Translations under genes and position numbers: made by a program
Shown: positions 1 through 10,149 of the stretch, in pieces
Layout of the letters: each line of letters starts with the position of its first letter
Position numbering within the stretch: position 1 is the stretch's first letter
The notes under the pieces: model-generated
Database searches by the model: none
Seen by the model: only the letters and a program-made list of their open reading frames with translations
What the model was told of the DNA's origin: nothing
Assembly: GCA_905221605.1 (NCBI GenBank)
Contig: CAJNDS010001447.1
Coordinates: forward strand, 690,216 to 754,215
Origin: Symbiodinium natans
Lineage: Eukaryota > Sar > Dinophyceae > Suessiales > Symbiodiniaceae
DNA length: 64,000 nucleotides
Direction of reading: 5' to 3'

Positions 1-30
1 TGACCGTGTGTGGAGCTGGCGAATGCAGAA

Positions 31-51
31 ATGCCTGTAGTCTACAGGCAT
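31..51. repeat. Short palindrome
   Basis: A perfect 10-bp inverted repeat (ATGCCTGTAG / CTACAGGCAT) has a one-base centre. A weaker palindrome, CCGTGTAG/CCTACGG, follows at once. No gene is visible beside it, and the role is unknown. Confidence 0.5.
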
Positions 52-1218
52 GCCGTGTAGCCTACGGCTAGTGCTGCAATTTACAGGGCGGGGTGCCCTG
101 GTGACGACCCTGCAGGGGTTTGAATGGTTGTCCCGTTTGGTTTTTTCCTGGGGATATTTCGTTGATCCCTGTTTGATGTTTTAATCCCCCCACATGGGAC
201 GTGAGGTGACATGCGAAGCGCCCGTGTCACTGTTCAATCAAGCAACTGTAGCAGGGTGCGAGCGTTTTTTCTTGCGTGGAGTCGGAGCTTCATTCTGAGA
301 TTTAGGGCTCAGGGTTTTTGGCTAGTCAGCAAAGATCAGCAAAGCGTTATTGCCTTCCAGGCGTCCTATACTCAAAGGCTATCCTCATGAGAGACAAAGC
401 CCCTGTTGCCAAGTTCCCTGAGCCTGCTTGCAGGTGGCGTAACACAGGAGCCTGGAAACTTCCCAGTAGTTTCCCCTCACAGCCCAATAGTCCCCGTATG
501 GTCAGTTCTCAAAATTAGGGTCCCTGTTCGGGTACACTAAACAAGAGGGGCCGCCTTATAATGAGAACTCAAAAAGGACCATACTTTAGGAAATTGGCCA
601 TACGAATGTAACAAGAGCTACCCCCCCCCCCCCAAATTCCATTCCAGTTTTTAGAGCCCCTTTTGCAAGCTCACTCAACAGGATGGCTTGACGTACCACT
701 CGTTCAACATGTGGCTTGATGGCATTCAACAGGGTTTTGGGTTGGCCTTCAAAGGGCTTTAGGGCTTTGGGTTTAGGGTTCTGAATCACGTTCTCTCTTT
801 TGGGTTCTTTTGGGTTGCTTAAAGTTCCTAGAATTTTTGCGGGGGGGGGGGGGGGGGGGGGGGAAGGCGGGGGTGAGGGGCGGGCTGTCATTGTAACGCA
901 TGGCAAAGCAGGCCACGTAGGCGGGAGAGCACCGAGGTAGGATACGGCCTTCATATCCGCCCCAGACCTCTTGAAGATAACAATGATTTGGGTCGGAATA
1001 TTTACTACTAGTATTCCTTTATGGCCCCTATACAATGCTAGTATAATGGCCCCCCAAAAACCTATTCTAATTGTTAGGGCCCCTATCAAGGCCCACACGT
1101 CCTCGAAGCTCGAAACCCTTTCCAAGTAAAGCCTAAAATCCCAGGACCCGCACCTCTCAACCCAGCACCCGCAACAGTGCCCCACTAAAACACCAGCACG
1201 CATGAAATCAAAAAAAAA
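52..1218. other. Stretch without a recognisable gene
   Basis: No supported exon was found. At about 504-575 a segment opens with AAATTAGGGTCCCT, the arm motif of the MITE-like element at 7818-7914. A tract of about 24 G lies at 840-863. The longest open frame here, on the minus strand, is proline-rich only because it crosses that G tract, so it is not called. Confidence 0.4.
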
Positions 1219-1321
1219 ACCTAACCCCTAAACCTCCAAATCCCCAACTCCCTAAACCTAAACCCTGAACCCTAAACCCTAAACCCTAAACCCTAAACCC
1301 TAAACCCTAAACCCTAAACCC
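1219..1321 (-). repeat. Interstitial telomeric array (CCCTAAA)n
   Basis: Plant-type telomeric units in C-rich orientation. They start degenerate and become exact just before a CCCAG splice-acceptor-like end at 1321-1325. Confidence 0.9.
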
Positions 1322-1325
1322 CCAG

Positions 1326-1437
1326 GTTCTGGTTCTACTTGGGCTTCGGCACCGCAGCCTTCGGCGCGCTGTACGCAGTCTACGCCCGAGGTGGAAAGGC
1401 CTTCGCACGCGAGCCCAAGGAACCTCAGGAGGACTAG
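1326..1437 (+). CDS. Candidate terminal exon of an unknown membrane protein
   Basis: The exon follows an AG acceptor directly after a C-rich telomeric array and runs 36 codons to a TAG stop at 1435-1437. It begins FWFYLGFGTAAFGALYAVYA, which would form a membrane helix, and ends in a charged tail (AREPKEPQED). A telomeric array of opposite orientation starts seven bases after the stop. Codons are GC-rich at third positions, unlike the flanking repeats, and this supports coding. The parent gene is not recognised. It may share a gene with the candidate exons at 3066 and 5265, but no joining was tested. Confidence 0.5.
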
Positions 1438-1443
1438 AATGTG

Positions 1444-1733
1444 GGTTTAGGGTTTAGGGCTAGGGTTTAGGGTTTAGGGTTTAGGGTTTAGGGTTTGGGG
1501 TTTAGGGGTTTAGGGGTTTGGGGGTTTGGGGGTTTGGGGGTTTAGGGGTTTAGGGGTTTAGGGGTTCAGGGGGTTAGGGGGTTAGGGGGTTGAGGGTTGA
1601 AGGTTTAGGGTTTTTGGGTTTAGGGGCTGAATAGGGGTGTCTGGGAGTTTAGAGTTTAGAGTTTAAGGCTTCGGGGTTCAGCGTTTCGAGTTTAGGGTTG
1701 AGGGTTTAGAGTGGAGGGTTTAGGGTTTTCGGG
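1444..1733 (+). repeat. Interstitial telomeric array (TTTAGGG)n, degenerate
   Basis: G-rich units that drift into TTTAGGGG and TTTGGGGG variants towards 1500-1650 and then into looser copies. Confidence 0.85.
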
Positions 1734-1959
1734 CTTCTTAGTTTGGGCTTCTTGGGTTTGGCAGTTTCGGGGAGGGTTGCAGGATTGTAGATTGTAGGGT
1801 TTGGGGTTGTAGGCAGTGCTTTACTGGGCCCCCAAATGGTTCGTCGACCCCATATGAGGCTTCTTTAAGGGTTTGTTTGGGCTTCTGTTGAAGATGGAGG
1901 TAGTTGAGTTTCTCCGTTCGTTTCTTTCTTGCGGTTTCAGGCAGCACAGGATTCCGTGA

Positions 1960-2065
1960 CTACTATTTGCTCAAGAACCCCAAAAGAATTCAAAATCACC
2001 ATCCCTATATTGCCCTTAACAAGGAGAATATTTGTTATTCCGGGGTTCTTATAAGCAATTAGTAG
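1960..2065. mobile_element. MITE-like element, family 2, copy 1
   Basis: The element has imperfect terminal inverted repeats, CTACTATTTGCT at the left and AGCAATTAGTAG at the right. The inner arms match as AAGAACCCC / GGGGTTCTT. It is flanked by a 4-bp direct repeat GTGA (1956-1959 and 2066-2069). It has no coding capacity. A second copy lies at 6672-6778. Confidence 0.7.
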
Positions 2066-2099
2066 GTGATCTTTTCCCGGCGGTTCGCAGTCTTCTGGT

Positions 2100-2150
2100 G
2101 CCTCGACGACATTTGTTGATCAAGTCCGGAGATTCGTGTGATTGGCATCT
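2100..2150 (+). CDS. Possible short terminal exon
   Basis: After the acceptor-like GGTTCGCAG, a frame reads SSGASTTFVDQVRRFV and then stops. It is short and has only compositional support. Confidence 0.2.
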
Positions 2151-2366
2151 CTGGCTGCTGACGTCCGGCATGTACGTTTTGTAGACACAAGGCCCCTTGC
2201 TGAACAGAAGCAGAAGAAGCTCGCCCTAAACACGAAACCCTAAGCCCTAAGCCCTAAACCCTAAACCCACAACCGCCCCAAGATCCTCAAGAATGCGCAC
2301 TGACCCATGTCCCACACCTCTAAATCCGCAACGTACAAAGCCTGGACGAACGCTCGGTTTAAGGGC

Positions 2367-2464
2367 TATAGGGTTTAGGGTTTAGGGTTTAGGGTTTAGG
2401 GTTTAGGGTTTAGGGTTTAGGGTTTAGGGTTTAGGGTTTAGGGTTTAGGGTTTAGGGTTTAGGG
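2367..2464 (+). repeat. Interstitial telomeric array (TTTAGGG)n
   Basis: About 13 nearly exact units. A small C-rich array lies 100 bp upstream at 2224-2269, so the segment between them is bracketed in chromosome-end order. Confidence 0.92.
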
Positions 2465-3003
2465 CACACCTTTGTGTTTCCCCTTCCTTATGGGCTTGGT
2501 TTCCATTTTTGGCCCCTTACCAAGCAGACAAGTGCGCCCTCTGTATTGCTAAGTTTCTGGGGAAGCTGGCCTACATATGACATACCGGCATACCGTTTTT
2601 TTTTTGAACACAGGAGATGCGCTTTAGGAACGCAGCGTCGGTTGAGCCTTTGGTATCTTTGCCGACATAATTCCCAAGATCATCCCCCTTATCCTGCGAA
2701 GAAACAAGCCCATATTCGCTTGTTCTTGGGGGATAGATTCCTTCATTATAAGCCGCTAGGTACTTTAAACAGAAAAGGGCCCCTTTTTCTTCTTCCTCGG
2801 ATATTCCGGGACCTTTTTATGGGCAAGGACGCCCCTTTTCTTCCGAACTTACTTTTTGGGGGGAGGTTCCCTTATACACCCGGCCATGCAAGGGCACCCC
2901 GTTTTGTGCATTCCTCCACTTACCTGCGGTTTCGTGGGATATGCCGACTGAATCAGTGGTCATTGCTATTGCTGCTGAGCACTAGGTGTTGTGGTAAACC
3001 TCT
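2465..3003. other. Segment between opposed telomeric arrays
   Basis: Unique-looking AT/GC-mixed DNA between a G-rich array on the left and a C-rich array on the right. A 181-codon frame is open on +, but it has no domain, no biased composition and no acceptor. It is regarded as chance. Confidence 0.4.
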
Positions 3004-3065
3004 CAACCCTAAACCCTAAACCCAAAACCCTAAACCCTAAACCCCAAACCGGCAACGCTCTCCAG

Positions 3066-3126
3066 GAGGAGCCGAAAGATCCCACCGTGCCGGAGGCAGC
3101 GCCGACGCCGTATGCACTGGCCCCAG
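3066..3126 (+). CDS. Candidate 61-nt internal exon
   Basis: The exon lies between an acceptor-like CTCCAG and a CAG|GTTTTGG donor. It reads EEPKDPTVPEAAPTPYALAP (20 residues) with one base left over. Telomeric units flank it on both sides (C-rich 3004-3050, G-rich 3136-3229), which would place them in introns. Its GC-rich third positions contrast with the surroundings. Parent gene unknown. Confidence 0.45.
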
Positions 3127-3135
3127 GTTTTGGGT

Positions 3136-3229
3136 ATTTAGGTTTGGGGTTTATAGGGTTATAGGGTTATAGGGTTTAGGGTTTAGGGTTTAGGGTTTAG
3201 GGTTCTGGTAGGGTTTGGGGTTTAGGGTT
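3136..3229 (+). repeat. Interstitial telomeric array (TTTAGGG)n
   Basis: Starts with TTATAGGG variants and ends with exact units. Confidence 0.85.
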
Positions 3230-3469
3230 CTGGGTTTACCAGGCAGGAGTAAAGGCGAAGTAAGGCTTGGAGTTTCAGTGTGATATGGTCTAGGACTCTT
3301 CCAGTCTTTGTCAGGGGTGGTAGGCTTGGTAGGAGGCGCTCAGAGCATTTAATTGCAGGGTTTGCCCGGGCTTGAAAGGGTTTTGAGGGGTCTTGAAGGC
3401 GTTCGGTTCTGGTTAGGTTCTTCATGTATTTTGAGGGCGTTTCTTCGGGGTTTGCAAGGTCTCATTACC

Positions 3470-3472
3470 CCC

Positions 3473-3503
<31 letters not shown>

Positions 3504-3508
3504 AGCAA
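3470..3508. repeat. Poly-C / poly-A tract and (ATA)n
   Basis: About 24 C followed by about 11 A, then a short AATAAT run. Similar homopolymers occur at 3867-3910 (T tract then G tract) and near 12731-12755 (G tract). Confidence 0.8.
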
Positions 3509-3510
3509 TA

Positions 3511-3849
3511 ATAATAATAATAATTCTGATAATACAGCAATAAACACTTAAGACTCATCCAATCTTATACCCTACATACCCTAGACCCTATACACCAGAC
3601 CATAGGCCCTAAACAAGCTCTTAATAAACCCCTAAATAAACCCCAAATAAGCCCTAAACCCTATAACCCTTAAGGTCATGCTCCCTGCGGAGCCCTGAGA
3701 GCTCGATTTTCACCTTTTCTTCATCGCTCGACGACCAGACCCAACAACGCGCGAGCCAGTGCGTGAGCCCAGTGCGCGAGCGCACGTTTTGAGCTTAGAA
3801 AAAAAGCGTCCGAGCCACGTTTGCTAGTTTGTTTGGGTTTCGGGGCATA

Positions 3850-3910
<61 letters not shown>

Positions 3911-5104
3911 TTGTGGGGGTTTCAGAAGGTGTTCAAGGCTTTTGGGGCACCATGAGATCTAGGTCCCTGTAGCCTGAACCCTATCGGTGCGTCAGTGCGG
4001 GGTTTTTGGGCGGAGGGCCCGGGGGTCGAGGCCAAGATCCCAAGGCTTCTGGAACCAGATCCCACCGAGGCCCACATGGGGGTTTCCGAAAACAGGGGTA
4101 CCCCTTATATACCCCAAAACACTACATAATCCCTTTAAAGGAACCCCAAAAAGCTACTGTACCCCTAATTTTCCACGTGGATTGAGTTAGGTACGAGAAA
4201 AGGGCAGCTGGAAGAGCCCCAAACCCTGAAGCCCTCAGCAATCCGCCATCGAATGAAAGGCGAGAAATGAAGGAAAAGCGCAAAATGTTTTGAACCTGCT
4301 GCGAAACGCAAAACTGTGCCTGAAGCCCTACTTCCGCCCAGAACCCGCTTTGCTCGCAGGTTGTTGTTCTACAACTAAATCTCGTCTCAGCTGAAGACAC
4401 ATAAGTACCTACAAAACTACCTTGAGTTATTGCACATATCTCTGCTACAAAGAATGTTTGCGATAGAATTCGGCCAATCTTTGCTGCTCTGTTTACTATA
4501 AGTCGATCCTGACTAGACAGATGCACATGTATCTGGCAAGTCTTTTTATCTCTGCAAGGTTTGCTTTTCTGAAGTAGCAATTTATTTGGAGATGCTTCGT
4601 GTGAGATGTGTGAGGTGGACAGCAATTTAGATGTTTGGGAGTGGGTCCATACGGTATATTGCATCCAAGTGGCGAATATCCTAGCAGGTGCAGGATCTAG
4701 CTTGGACAGATTTTGTTGAGCCTAGCCCTAAACCCTAAACCCTAAACCCTAAAATCTTCCTTGAATAGAGCCCATTTCTGTAGGTAAACTGGCCTGCTAG
4801 TCTTCCTCTTGGAGTGCCCTTACTTCCGAACCAGCTTGCAGGAATGTGGTAACCTTCTCAATAAACATAAGCGCATCGTGATGTGGGCCATCTCCAGAAT
4901 TTTCAGCCAGTGTTCGTGAGGGACGGCTCCTGCACAATCTGAAATTTACCCCGGCCTCAAACCCTCACACCTGAACACCTTCACACCCCAGCACCCTAGA
5001 ACCCCAACACCCTGACACCCTAACACCCTAGCACCCTAGCGCCCTAGCACCCTAACACCCTAGCACCCTAGCACCCTCACAGCCTGCCACCCCAGAAGCG
5101 CCAA
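3511..5104. other. Mixed low-complexity and unique stretch without a supported gene
   Basis: Contains (TA)n and T/G homopolymers at 3846-3910, a short C-rich telomeric patch at about 4727-4754, and a CACCCTAGCACCCTAA-type minisatellite at about 4975-5085 that looks like diverged telomeric sequence. A 180-codon minus frame (4122-4664) shows no domain and is not called. Confidence 0.4.
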
Positions 5105-5237
5105 GGGTTTAGGGTTTAGGGTTTAGGGTTTAGGGGTTTAGGGGTTTAGGGGTTTAGGGGTTTAGGGTTTAGGGTTTAGGGTTTAGGGTTTAGGGTTTAG
5201 GGTTTAGGGTTTAGGGTTTAGGGTTTAGGGTTTAGGG
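5105..5237 (+). repeat. Interstitial telomeric array (TTTAGGG)n
   Basis: About 18 units, some expanded to TTTAGGGG. It lies 27 bp upstream of a strong splice-acceptor-like sequence. Confidence 0.92.
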
Positions 5238-5264
5238 CAAGGCCTTGCCTCTCCTTCTTTGCAG

Positions 5265-5346
5265 CCCTGGCGCAGCTGCGGAGGCGCTACCCGAACTTGG
5301 TCGGCCCGGCCTGTGGTTGCCGGGCCATCAAAAAATCTCCAGCGCA
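5265..5346 (+). CDS. Candidate internal exon after a strong polypyrimidine acceptor
   Basis: A textbook acceptor (CTCTCCTTCTTTGCAG) ends at 5264. The following frame reads LAQLRRRYPNLVGPACGCRA and then IKKSPAQ, before an AT microsatellite begins at about 5355. The donor is unclear. The exon is bracketed by a telomeric array upstream and AT-rich DNA downstream. Family not recognised. Confidence 0.45.
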
Positions 5347-5354
5347 GAGATGTA

Positions 5355-5605
5355 CGTACATATATATATATATATGTATATTATATATTATATTATATAT
5401 ATATATGTATATATGTATGTAGTGTATAATTAAGTAGTATATATGTAGTATATATGTAGTTGGAATATGTAGTATATATGTAGTATGTGTGTAGTATACA
5501 TGTAGTATATAGTTACGCATATCTAGCATATGTCTAATATATTCGTTCAGGTATATATATATATATATAGATATATGTGTGGGTATTTATATATGCACAT
5601 AATAT
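5355..5605. repeat. AT/GTA microsatellite
   Basis: A (TA)n core with GTAGTATATAT-type higher-order repeats over about 250 bp. Open frames across it are rich in Y and I and are repeat artefacts. Confidence 0.9.
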
Positions 5606-5700
5606 GTACTTAGACCCAGGCTCTGCCGTCGGCTTGATCGTGGATTTTCTGAGCTTTAAGGGAATGAAGGCTGTACCAGGACGGGAATAGGATTTGAGTT

Positions 5701-5761
5701 CAGGGTTTAGGGTTTAGGGTTTAGGGTTTAGGGTTTAGGGTTTAGGGTTTAGGGTTTAGGG
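5701..5761 (+). repeat. Interstitial telomeric array (TTTAGGG)n
   Basis: Eight or more exact G-rich units. Confidence 0.92.
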
Positions 5762-5835
5762 CCTCAGGATTCAGGTGAAAGCATGAACAGCACAAGGCCG
5801 AGCCATCTCAATCCAGAAGCAAGGCGCCCTCAACC

Positions 5836-5935
5836 CAAAAACTCCAAACCTCAAGCCCTAAACCCTAGAGCCCGAGGCCCGAGACCCTAGCCCCGAAGCC
5901 CTAGACACTGACCCCTAAACCCTAAACCCTAAACT
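5836..5935 (-). repeat. Interstitial telomeric array (CCCTAAA)n, degenerate
   Basis: C-rich units with many substitutions (CCCTAGAGCCCGAGG type), exact at the right end, abutting the trinucleotide satellite. Confidence 0.8.
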
Positions 5936-5937
5936 CA

Positions 5938-6492
<555 letters not shown>

Positions 6493-6671
6493 AACCCTCA
6501 CTGCTGCCTCAGTCCTGGCAGCCAGGTTGCGACTGTCGGATTTGATACGGATGGCTTGTGCAGGCCGCGTGTAGATTCATGAAAGAAAGCCCAGCAGCTG
6601 CTACAGCGAGATGAGCCCTAAGTAAACCCTAAACCCTATACCTTATACCCTATAAACCCTAACCCTAAACC

Positions 6672-6778
6672 CTACCAATTGCTTAAGAACCCCAAAAAAC
6701 ACAAAGACAGTTCTTCCTTATAAGAGTAATATAGGGATCATTATTTTTATTTTTGGGGGCTTCTTAAGCAAATAGTAG
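6672..6778. mobile_element. MITE-like element, family 2, copy 2, inserted in telomeric repeat
   Basis: The ends (CTACCAATTGCTTAAGAA and TTCTTAAGCAAATAGTAG) are inverted repeats that match family copy 1. A 4-bp target duplication AACC (6668-6671 and 6779-6782) is itself part of a CCCTAAA unit, so the element landed inside an interstitial telomeric array. Confidence 0.75.
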
Positions 6779-6867
6779 AACCCTAAACCCTAAACTGAAG
6801 CTCGTCTGGACTTCCATGTGTCACACACACACACACTGTGTTGTTACCTGGATTCACGGTGTCATTC

Positions 6868-6990
6868 AAATATGGGGGGGTTTTTACGAATATAAGGGAC
6901 CCCTATATAGACCCCCAAATAGTAGGATTCCCTTATAATAAGGACCCCAATAAGGGGCCCCTAATATCGTAAACCCCCATGTGAACCATA
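6868..6990. mobile_element. Possible foldback element
   Basis: Roughly inverted arms: TTTTTACGAATATAAGGG on the left, GGGCCCCTAATATCGTAAA on the right. Similar arm fragments recur near 11575-11660 and 13800-13890. No clear target duplication. Confidence 0.35.
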
Positions 6991-7170
6991 AACCCTTTGG
7001 GGTTAAAATTTGGTCCGTAAAGCCTAAACCCAAAACCCTAAACCCTAAACCCTAAGCTCCTAGTTTCGGAAACCCCCATATGGGCGATAGAGGCTGGAGG
7101 TTGGTTGAGGAGTCTAGGATCTGCACAAAGGGAGACCCTAAGGTTTAGGGTTTAGGGTTTAGGGTTTAGG

Positions 7171-7262
7171 GACCTCCGCATCCAAAGTTGCAGAGCTGCC
7201 AGCGTTTTCCTGATGGAACCCGACCCAGGCCTACTCCCCGACCTGGCTGGTTCAGAGGAGGG
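7171..7262 (+). CDS. Possible exon between telomeric arrays
   Basis: After a G-rich telomeric patch (7142-7170) the frame DLRIQSCRAASVFLMEPDPG continues with LLPDLAGSEE. Third positions are GC-rich. Splice sites are not obvious and no family is recognised. Confidence 0.25.
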
Positions 7263-7436
7263 AGTGAGGGAATGAGGTACCCCTAAACCCTATACCCTAT
7301 ATCATCCCTTAAAGGGTATATAGGGCCCTAATTCCCTGCTTCCCTAAGCCCCAAGCCTAAACACTTATCACTTGGGCTCTGAGCTCCGGTATCTACAAAG
7401 CTGCAGCTAGAAACGTGGTGTCTAAGCCATAGACTA

Positions 7437-7518
7437 TACCCTAAACCCTAAACCCTAAACCCTAAACCCCAAACCCTAAACCCTAAACTCTAAACCCTAA
7501 ACCCTAAACCCTAAACCC
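7437..7518 (-). repeat. Interstitial telomeric array (CCCTAAA)n
   Basis: About 11 units with one CCCCAAA and one ACTCTAA variant. Confidence 0.92.
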
Positions 7519-7630
7519 GTGCCCCAGGCTCTAGCACTTCAAGATTGCTTCAAGGCTTTCAACACGCAGCCTGGATATAATTTCACTGCTTCAAATCAGA
7601 GAGAAGCTTTCGAGTTTAGCGTTTAACAGG

Positions 7631-7690
7631 GTCTAGGGTTTAGGGTGTAGGGTTTAAGGTTTAGGGTTTAGGGTTTAGGGTTTAGGGTTT
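7631..7690 (+). repeat. Interstitial telomeric array (TTTAGGG)n
   Basis: Eight G-rich units, with one GTGTAGGG variant at the start. Confidence 0.9.
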
Positions 7691-7817
7691 TAATAGGCTT
7701 ATGATAATACACATCCTCATGCTGTCCGCCACGAAGCCCTCGTGAGACTGTAGTTGAAGGGCTTCACCTCGCATCCTCAGCCCACAACCTTAAGCCTTAA
7801 AACCCTGCATCTAGGGT

Positions 7818-7914
7818 AGTTTCCTAAATTAGGGTCCCTTTTGTGAGGTGCCCATTGTAAGGCGGCACCCTTTATAGCAAGGGATCCCAACAAGGGACCC
7901 TAATTTCGAGAACT
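7818..7914. mobile_element. MITE-like element, family 5
   Basis: A perfect 15-bp inverted repeat, AAATTAGGGTCCCTT (7826-7840) and AAGGGACCCTAATTT (7892-7906), has imperfect extension outwards (AGTTTC... / ...GAACT). There is no coding content. Its left arm resembles the segment at 504-575. Confidence 0.55.
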
Positions 7915-8175
7915 GCCCAATCTAGTTTTCGATTTCTGGGTCTAGTCAGGGTCGCTCGCGGTGACCGCTGCCATTTCTCAGCATTGCAGTTTTTAACTGC
8001 CGTATCATATGGAAATTATCTGCAGTAGTGTTGCATGAACGTCTGCTATAGATTAACTATAGCATACTTGAATGTTGCTGTCAGCGATGTTCTTGGCTTC
8101 CTGCGAAATGTCGATGATCGTGATGACAGCAATCGTAGTAGCGGCAAAGGCAGCAGCAACAATAGAAATAGCAAG

Positions 8176-8301
8176 ATGGCTCCTGTTGTCGCAGCTCTTC
8201 TCTGCAGCTTGCTGACGGTTTCTCCGCCACTGTGCTTGGGCGATGGCGAGCTCTACACAACAACCACGACTACCACGAGCGCATCCGCCTCCCGCCATTA
8301 A
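8176..8301 (+). CDS. Paralogue A, exon 1: signal peptide of a secreted discoidin-type protein
   Basis: The ATG opens a 41-codon frame beginning MAPVVAALLCSLLTVSPPLC, followed by LGDG. This is a typical secretory signal with a likely cleavage after the PPLCLG region, then a Thr-rich run. The same segment recurs in paralogue B at 16620-16757 with conserved hydrophobic core and Thr run, so the start is supported by duplication. The exon probably ends before the in-frame TAA; the donor is not resolved. Further conserved but untranslated-looking blocks follow at about 8350-8470 and 8680-8850 (B: 16800-16890, 16933-17095). Inference: the gene product enters the secretory pathway. Confidence 0.55.
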   Translation: MAPVVAALLCSLLTVSPPLCLGDGELYTTTTTTTSASASRH

Positions 8302-8453
8302 AGTCCTGATGGATTCTGAAATCCCTCACATTTAGTCTTAGGTCAGCTACTTATTCGGGCGTGGCGCTCTTGTAACCGCTAGCCGCCGTTCAGTGCTCGA
8401 AGCCTCCTTGATGGCACAAGTGACAGTCGTTGGGGGACACGAGATTCATCATC

Positions 8454-8490
8454 AAACCCTAAACCCTAAACCCTAAATCTTAAACCCTAA
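8454..8490 (-). repeat. Interstitial telomeric patch inside paralogue A
   Basis: Five C-rich units in the presumed intron between the signal-peptide exon and the Cys exon. Paralogue B lacks this patch at the equivalent place. Confidence 0.85.
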
Positions 8491-8937
8491 AGTAAACATC
8501 TGTAAAACAGCCGAGTAGGTGACCTTTAACCTTTCGTGGTGTGTATAATACTACCATACCTAAAACTTTGTCATAGTTGCGTAACATTTTACACTTTTAA
8601 GGGTACTTAAACCCAATAAGGAATATCCATCAATTTTTTAATACTATCCCAACCATGAACTAGGAAAGGTTATCCTTTGCGGTGCTCAGCATCTAGGCTT
8701 TCAAGCACGAGCAGTCAGTTGTTATGTTGGGACGTGCAACGTCAAAGGTTGGTAGTCTAACTCCTTTGCTTGGCAGGCCAATGCTAGAGCATGATCATAG
8801 CTGTAATTAAGCATCCTTTGTTGCGTTTTTCTTGCATGCTCCCTTGAAACCCTAATATCCCCAAAACGCCTGCACCCCGTAAGCCCTCAAACCTGACTTT
8901 TCGCAGTGTTGCAGCAAGTCGAAGTAGAACCACGCAG

Positions 8938-9061
8938 GCTCCTACTGCAAGGGCTGTGTGCAATCCATACAATGCGCACCGGTACTACCGCGTGTCCAAT
9001 GCCGGCTGTGTATCCCACACGTCCTGCGGCGCGAGCTGGGATCTCTACGAGGCAAGCGGGC
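8938..9061 (+). CDS. Paralogue A, Cys-bearing exon
   Basis: From the acceptor-like CCACGCAG the frame reads APTARAVCNPYNAHRYYRVS and continues with NAGCVSHTSCGASWDLYEAS before a C-rich telomeric array at 9064. Three cysteines and the aromatic pattern are conserved in paralogue B (17398-17499), with changes both silent (CCA/CCG, CAC/CAT) and replacing. The module is not recognised. It sits between the signal peptide and the discoidin exons, so it is probably extracellular. Confidence 0.55.
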
Positions 9062-9063
9062 AG

Positions 9064-9112
9064 CCCTAAACCCTAAACCCTAAACCCTAAACCCTAACCC
9101 CCAATCCCTAAA
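9064..9112 (-). repeat. Interstitial telomeric array (CCCTAAA)n
   Basis: About six units directly after the Cys exon of paralogue A, in the presumed intron. Confidence 0.9.
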
Positions 9113-9390
9113 CCTGCTGGGGCTTAGCAGGTTTATGCCCTTCATGACTTCAACTTCTTGGTCTTCTTGTGAAATTCAGAGTCGGTTTAGGGTTTAGGGT
9201 TTAGGGTTTAGGGTTTAGGGCTCTGATAGAATTTACACACTGGAGCAAGGAGAGGGGCCCCTGTATCCCGCATCTTAAGATGATCCCGCTAACACGCTCC
9301 AAGCTTTTGCTCCTCAGTTCAAACCCCCAGTGCTACGTTAACTTGCTGAGAGCTCGTGTTTCTTTAGTGTTTGGGGCTTGGGTTAGGCAA

Positions 9391-9503
9391 CTAGGATGCC
9401 CAGTGGTGCCCTTATTCCCTTTTTGGGGGGTTTAGGTTCCCTTATAAACCCCTTTAAGCAAAAAAGGGCACCCTTTTTAAGCCTAGGTTACTGGGCAGCC
9501 TAG
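9391..9503. mobile_element. MITE-like element, family 1, copy 1
   Basis: A 113-bp element with ends CTAGGATGCCCAGT and CTGGGCAGCCTAG (inverted repeats). The internal arms can also pair (GGTGCCCTTATTCCCTTTTT with AAAAAAGGGCACCC). The target duplication is GCAA (9387-9390 and 9504-9507). Other copies lie at 13061-13173 and 20291-20400. Confidence 0.75.
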
Positions 9504-9552
9504 GCAACCGTGCCTGACGTCACATCACGGATTGTAGGGAGCCGGCTGTCCT

Positions 9553-9632
9553 GCCCTAAACCCTAAACCCTAAACCCTAAGCCCTGAACCCTAAACCCTA
9601 AACCCTAAAGTCCGCAAACCCTATACCCTAAA
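9553..9632 (-). repeat. Interstitial telomeric array (CCCTAAA)n
   Basis: C-rich units with CCCTGAA and AGTCCGCA interruptions. Confidence 0.85.
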
Positions 9633-9793
9633 CTCTTAACTCTTGGCAAGTCATGTCGGCAAAGTGAATCCCATCAATACGAGCCTTGCTCGAGGGGCCG
9701 TGACGTGGGCGCAGGCCCAGACATGTTGGGCGTTGCGTAAGGTAGCCCTAAACCCTAAGCCCATCTGAATAATATGGGTTGCTCACTGTATAA

Positions 9794-9903
9794 CCCAAAG
9801 GATCCTAAGTACCCGCATAGCATTCATGTAGGGCTTCTGTCATACTGTACTATCATGGTTTGGGGAAGTGTCCCCCATATAGGCATTTTTTGGACCCTTT
9901 GGG
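9794..9903. mobile_element. MITE-like element, family 4, copy 1
   Basis: Ends CCCAAAGGATCCTAAGTACC and GGACCCTTTGGG are inverted repeats. The family recurs at 18233-18341 with CCCAAAGGGTCC and GGTACTTAGG arms. Confidence 0.5.
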
Positions 9904-10149
9904 GAAAGTATCCTCTCGCAAGAATGCAACTCGGGAAGAGAGCTCTTTCTTCACCGCCGCGCCCAGCACCAATCCCGGCAAAGAGGAAGGTAACCGGGGG
10001 ACCCTTGTCACCCAAAACCCTAAACCCGAAACGCAATAGCCAGAAGCCTTGTGGTTTGGGCACGTTTGGGCTTCAAGGTTTAGGGCCCAGAAGTCTCGAA
10101 ACGAGATTTATCTGGGGCCGGCCTAGACCCTAAACCCTAATGTCCCCAG

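Noticed and set aside
586..1203. 205-codon minus frame
   Set aside because: Crosses a G tract and MITE-like sequence; proline run is homopolymer-derived, no domain.
4122..4664. 180-codon minus frame
   Set aside because: No domain, no splice context, and composition like random sequence.
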